Positions 63,208 through 64,000 of a DNA stretch of 64,000 nucleotides are shown piece after piece. Source of the stretch: Tsuneonella amylolytica (lineage in GTDB: Bacteria > Pseudomonadota > Alphaproteobacteria > Sphingomonadales > Sphingomonadaceae); the NCBI RefSeq assembly GCF_003626915.1, contig NZ_CP032570.1, positions 620,001-684,000 on the forward strand, given 5' to 3'. How positions within the stretch are numbered: position 1 is the first letter of the stretch; the number at the start of each line of letters is the position of its first letter. A program made the position numbers and the translations under genes. The notes under the pieces were generated by a model, which was given only the letters and a program-made list of their open reading frames with translations, ran no database searches and was not told where the DNA came from.

Positions 63208-64000
63208 TTAGAAGTACTCTTTCATCGCGCGGGCGACCCGGTTCACCAGTCCGAGCCCGGTATAGCGGGTCGTGGGCGTCGTCTTCGGGCCGATCGAACG
63301 GATGTCGATGGGATCGTCCGCGGCATAGAGGCACAGGCCCGCCAGCGTCGCGAAACTGGGCGTCGCGTTCGCCTCGCCCAGCCCGCGCAGGGCCGGCGGC
63401 TTGCCGATGCGGACCGGCCGGCCGAGCGCGCTCTGGAGGAATTCGGCAAGCCCCGCGAGTTCGGCCCCGCCGCCGGTCACGACGACCTGCCCGCCCTTCG
63501 CACCCGAAAAGCCCATCGCCTTCAAGGCCCGATTGATCTCGTCGGTCAGGCGCGAGAGCTGTTCGGTGATGACCGACACCAGTTCGGCGCGGGGGACGCG
63601 GTTCTGTTCGTCCGCCCCGCGCGCGAGCGGCGCGGCGGCGTCGTCCGCGCCCGTGTCGTTCGGTCCGTTGACCGGCACCATGTCCTTGTAGTCGCTGGGG
63701 CTCGCGATGGCCGATCCGTAGCGGCTCTTGAGGCGCTGCGCCTGGAAGCGGCGGATGCCGAACGTGCCGGCGACCGCGTCGGTGATGTCGGACGATCCGA
63801 ATGGAATTGCTGTCAGCCCCAGCAGCATGCCGCCCGCATAGAGCGCCACGTTGGTCACCTCGCCGCCGATCTCGACCAGCGCGGTGCCGAGTTCGCGTTC
63901 CTCGGGCGAAAGGCAGGCGTATCCTGCCGCGATCGGCGCGGCGACAACCGCTTCCACGTCGAGGTGCGCGTTCTGCACCGCCTCGATAAGGTTGCGCACC
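63208..64000 (-). CDS. ftsA: Cell division protein FtsA (5' part missing)
   Basis: The C-terminal 264 residues of FtsA, the actin-like membrane anchor of FtsZ. Visible are TALVEIGGEVTNVALY (phosphate-2 type loop), GSSDITDAVAGTFGIRRFQAQRLKSRYGSA and VVVTGGGAELAGLAEFLQ (adenosine motif). The C-terminal amphipathic end LVNRVARAMKEYF is the membrane-targeting helix. The start lies beyond the window's edge. Confidence 0.93.
   Translation of the reverse strand, partial: VRNLIEAVQNAHLDVEAVVAAPIAAGYACLSPEERELGTALVEIGGEVTNVALYAGGMLLGLTAIPFGSSDITDAVAGTFGIRRFQAQRLKSRYGSAIASPSDYKDMVPVNGPNDTGADDAAAPLARGADEQNRVPRAELVSVITEQLSRLTDEINRALKAMGFSGAKGGQVVVTGGGAELAGLAEFLQSALGRPVRIGKPPALRGLGEANATPSFATLAGLCLYAADDPIDIRSIGPKTTPTTRYTGLGLVNRVARAMKEYF

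Overview
The window is about 64 kb of high-GC, gene-dense chromosome from an alphaproteobacterium. It most likely belongs to the Sphingomonadales and probably to the Erythrobacteraceae. This rests on gene content and order: ChvG/ChvI beside pckA, followed by a short HprK, RapZ, an EIIA-Man-type protein and HPr with no sugar-specific PTS permease; serC-serA-hisZ; tlpA-argH-lipoprotein-lysA; ftsA-ftsZ. I see no phage, integron, insertion sequence or CRISPR array. The genes are packed tightly, with many ATGA/GTGA/TGATG start-stop overlaps and several convergent pairs that share one CTAG tetranucleotide as both stop codons.

Layout. 1-6.5 kb: cysteine desulfurase (cut by the window edge), an alpha/beta hydrolase, a TonB with a Zur-like box, DUF3597, a Tat lipoprotein metalloprotease of the DUF885 family, a Phd/YefM-PAS-PAS fusion regulator in an AT-rich pocket, a TadG-like remnant and DUF937. 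6.6-13.8 kb: pckA diverges from a tightly packed run chvI-chvG-hprK-rapZ-EIIA-HPr-SpoU methyltransferase, which links envelope stress sensing to carbon/nitrogen phosphotransfer control. 13.8-21.6 kb: lipoprotein, rmuC, a cytosolic copper-storage-type protein, def-recR against fmt-truA, an MDR oxidoreductase and asparaginase. 21.7-31.4 kb: tRNA-Val with paired dyad repeats, TerC, DUF465, TlpA, argH-lipoprotein-lysA, a response-regulator/MarR-like cluster and purA. 31.5-44.3 kb: aldo/keto reductase, DUF5694, a divergent sulfotransferase-like/TauD-like pair, the hisZ-serA-serC operon with a serC-type leader RNA, a GT4 glycosyltransferase, a PadR regulator with a membrane protein, and rarA coupled to an RNase H-like gene. 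44.3-55.9 kb: tRNA-Thr, ExoIII, fumC, a TupA-like ATP-grasp protein, queF, sseA-metC-mscS, and obgE-proB-epimerase. 55.9-64 kb: tRNA-Ala, a lipoprotein, BI-1, ybjN-proC, a TPR/SPOR protein, ftsZ and the 3' part of ftsA.

Most of the window is housekeeping. The parts that look least explained are: the Phd-PAS-PAS regulator (4.8-5.7 kb), which has no toxin and a perfect 18-bp palindrome in its leader; the REC-like/MarR fusion, unknown gene and orphan response regulator (28.0-29.9 kb); the sulfotransferase-like/oxygenase pair (33.4-35.4 kb); the collagen-like PadR with its membrane partner (40.8-42.0 kb); and the RNase H-like gene translationally coupled to rarA (43.4-44.2 kb). Functional calls come from motif recognition by eye; no database search was run.
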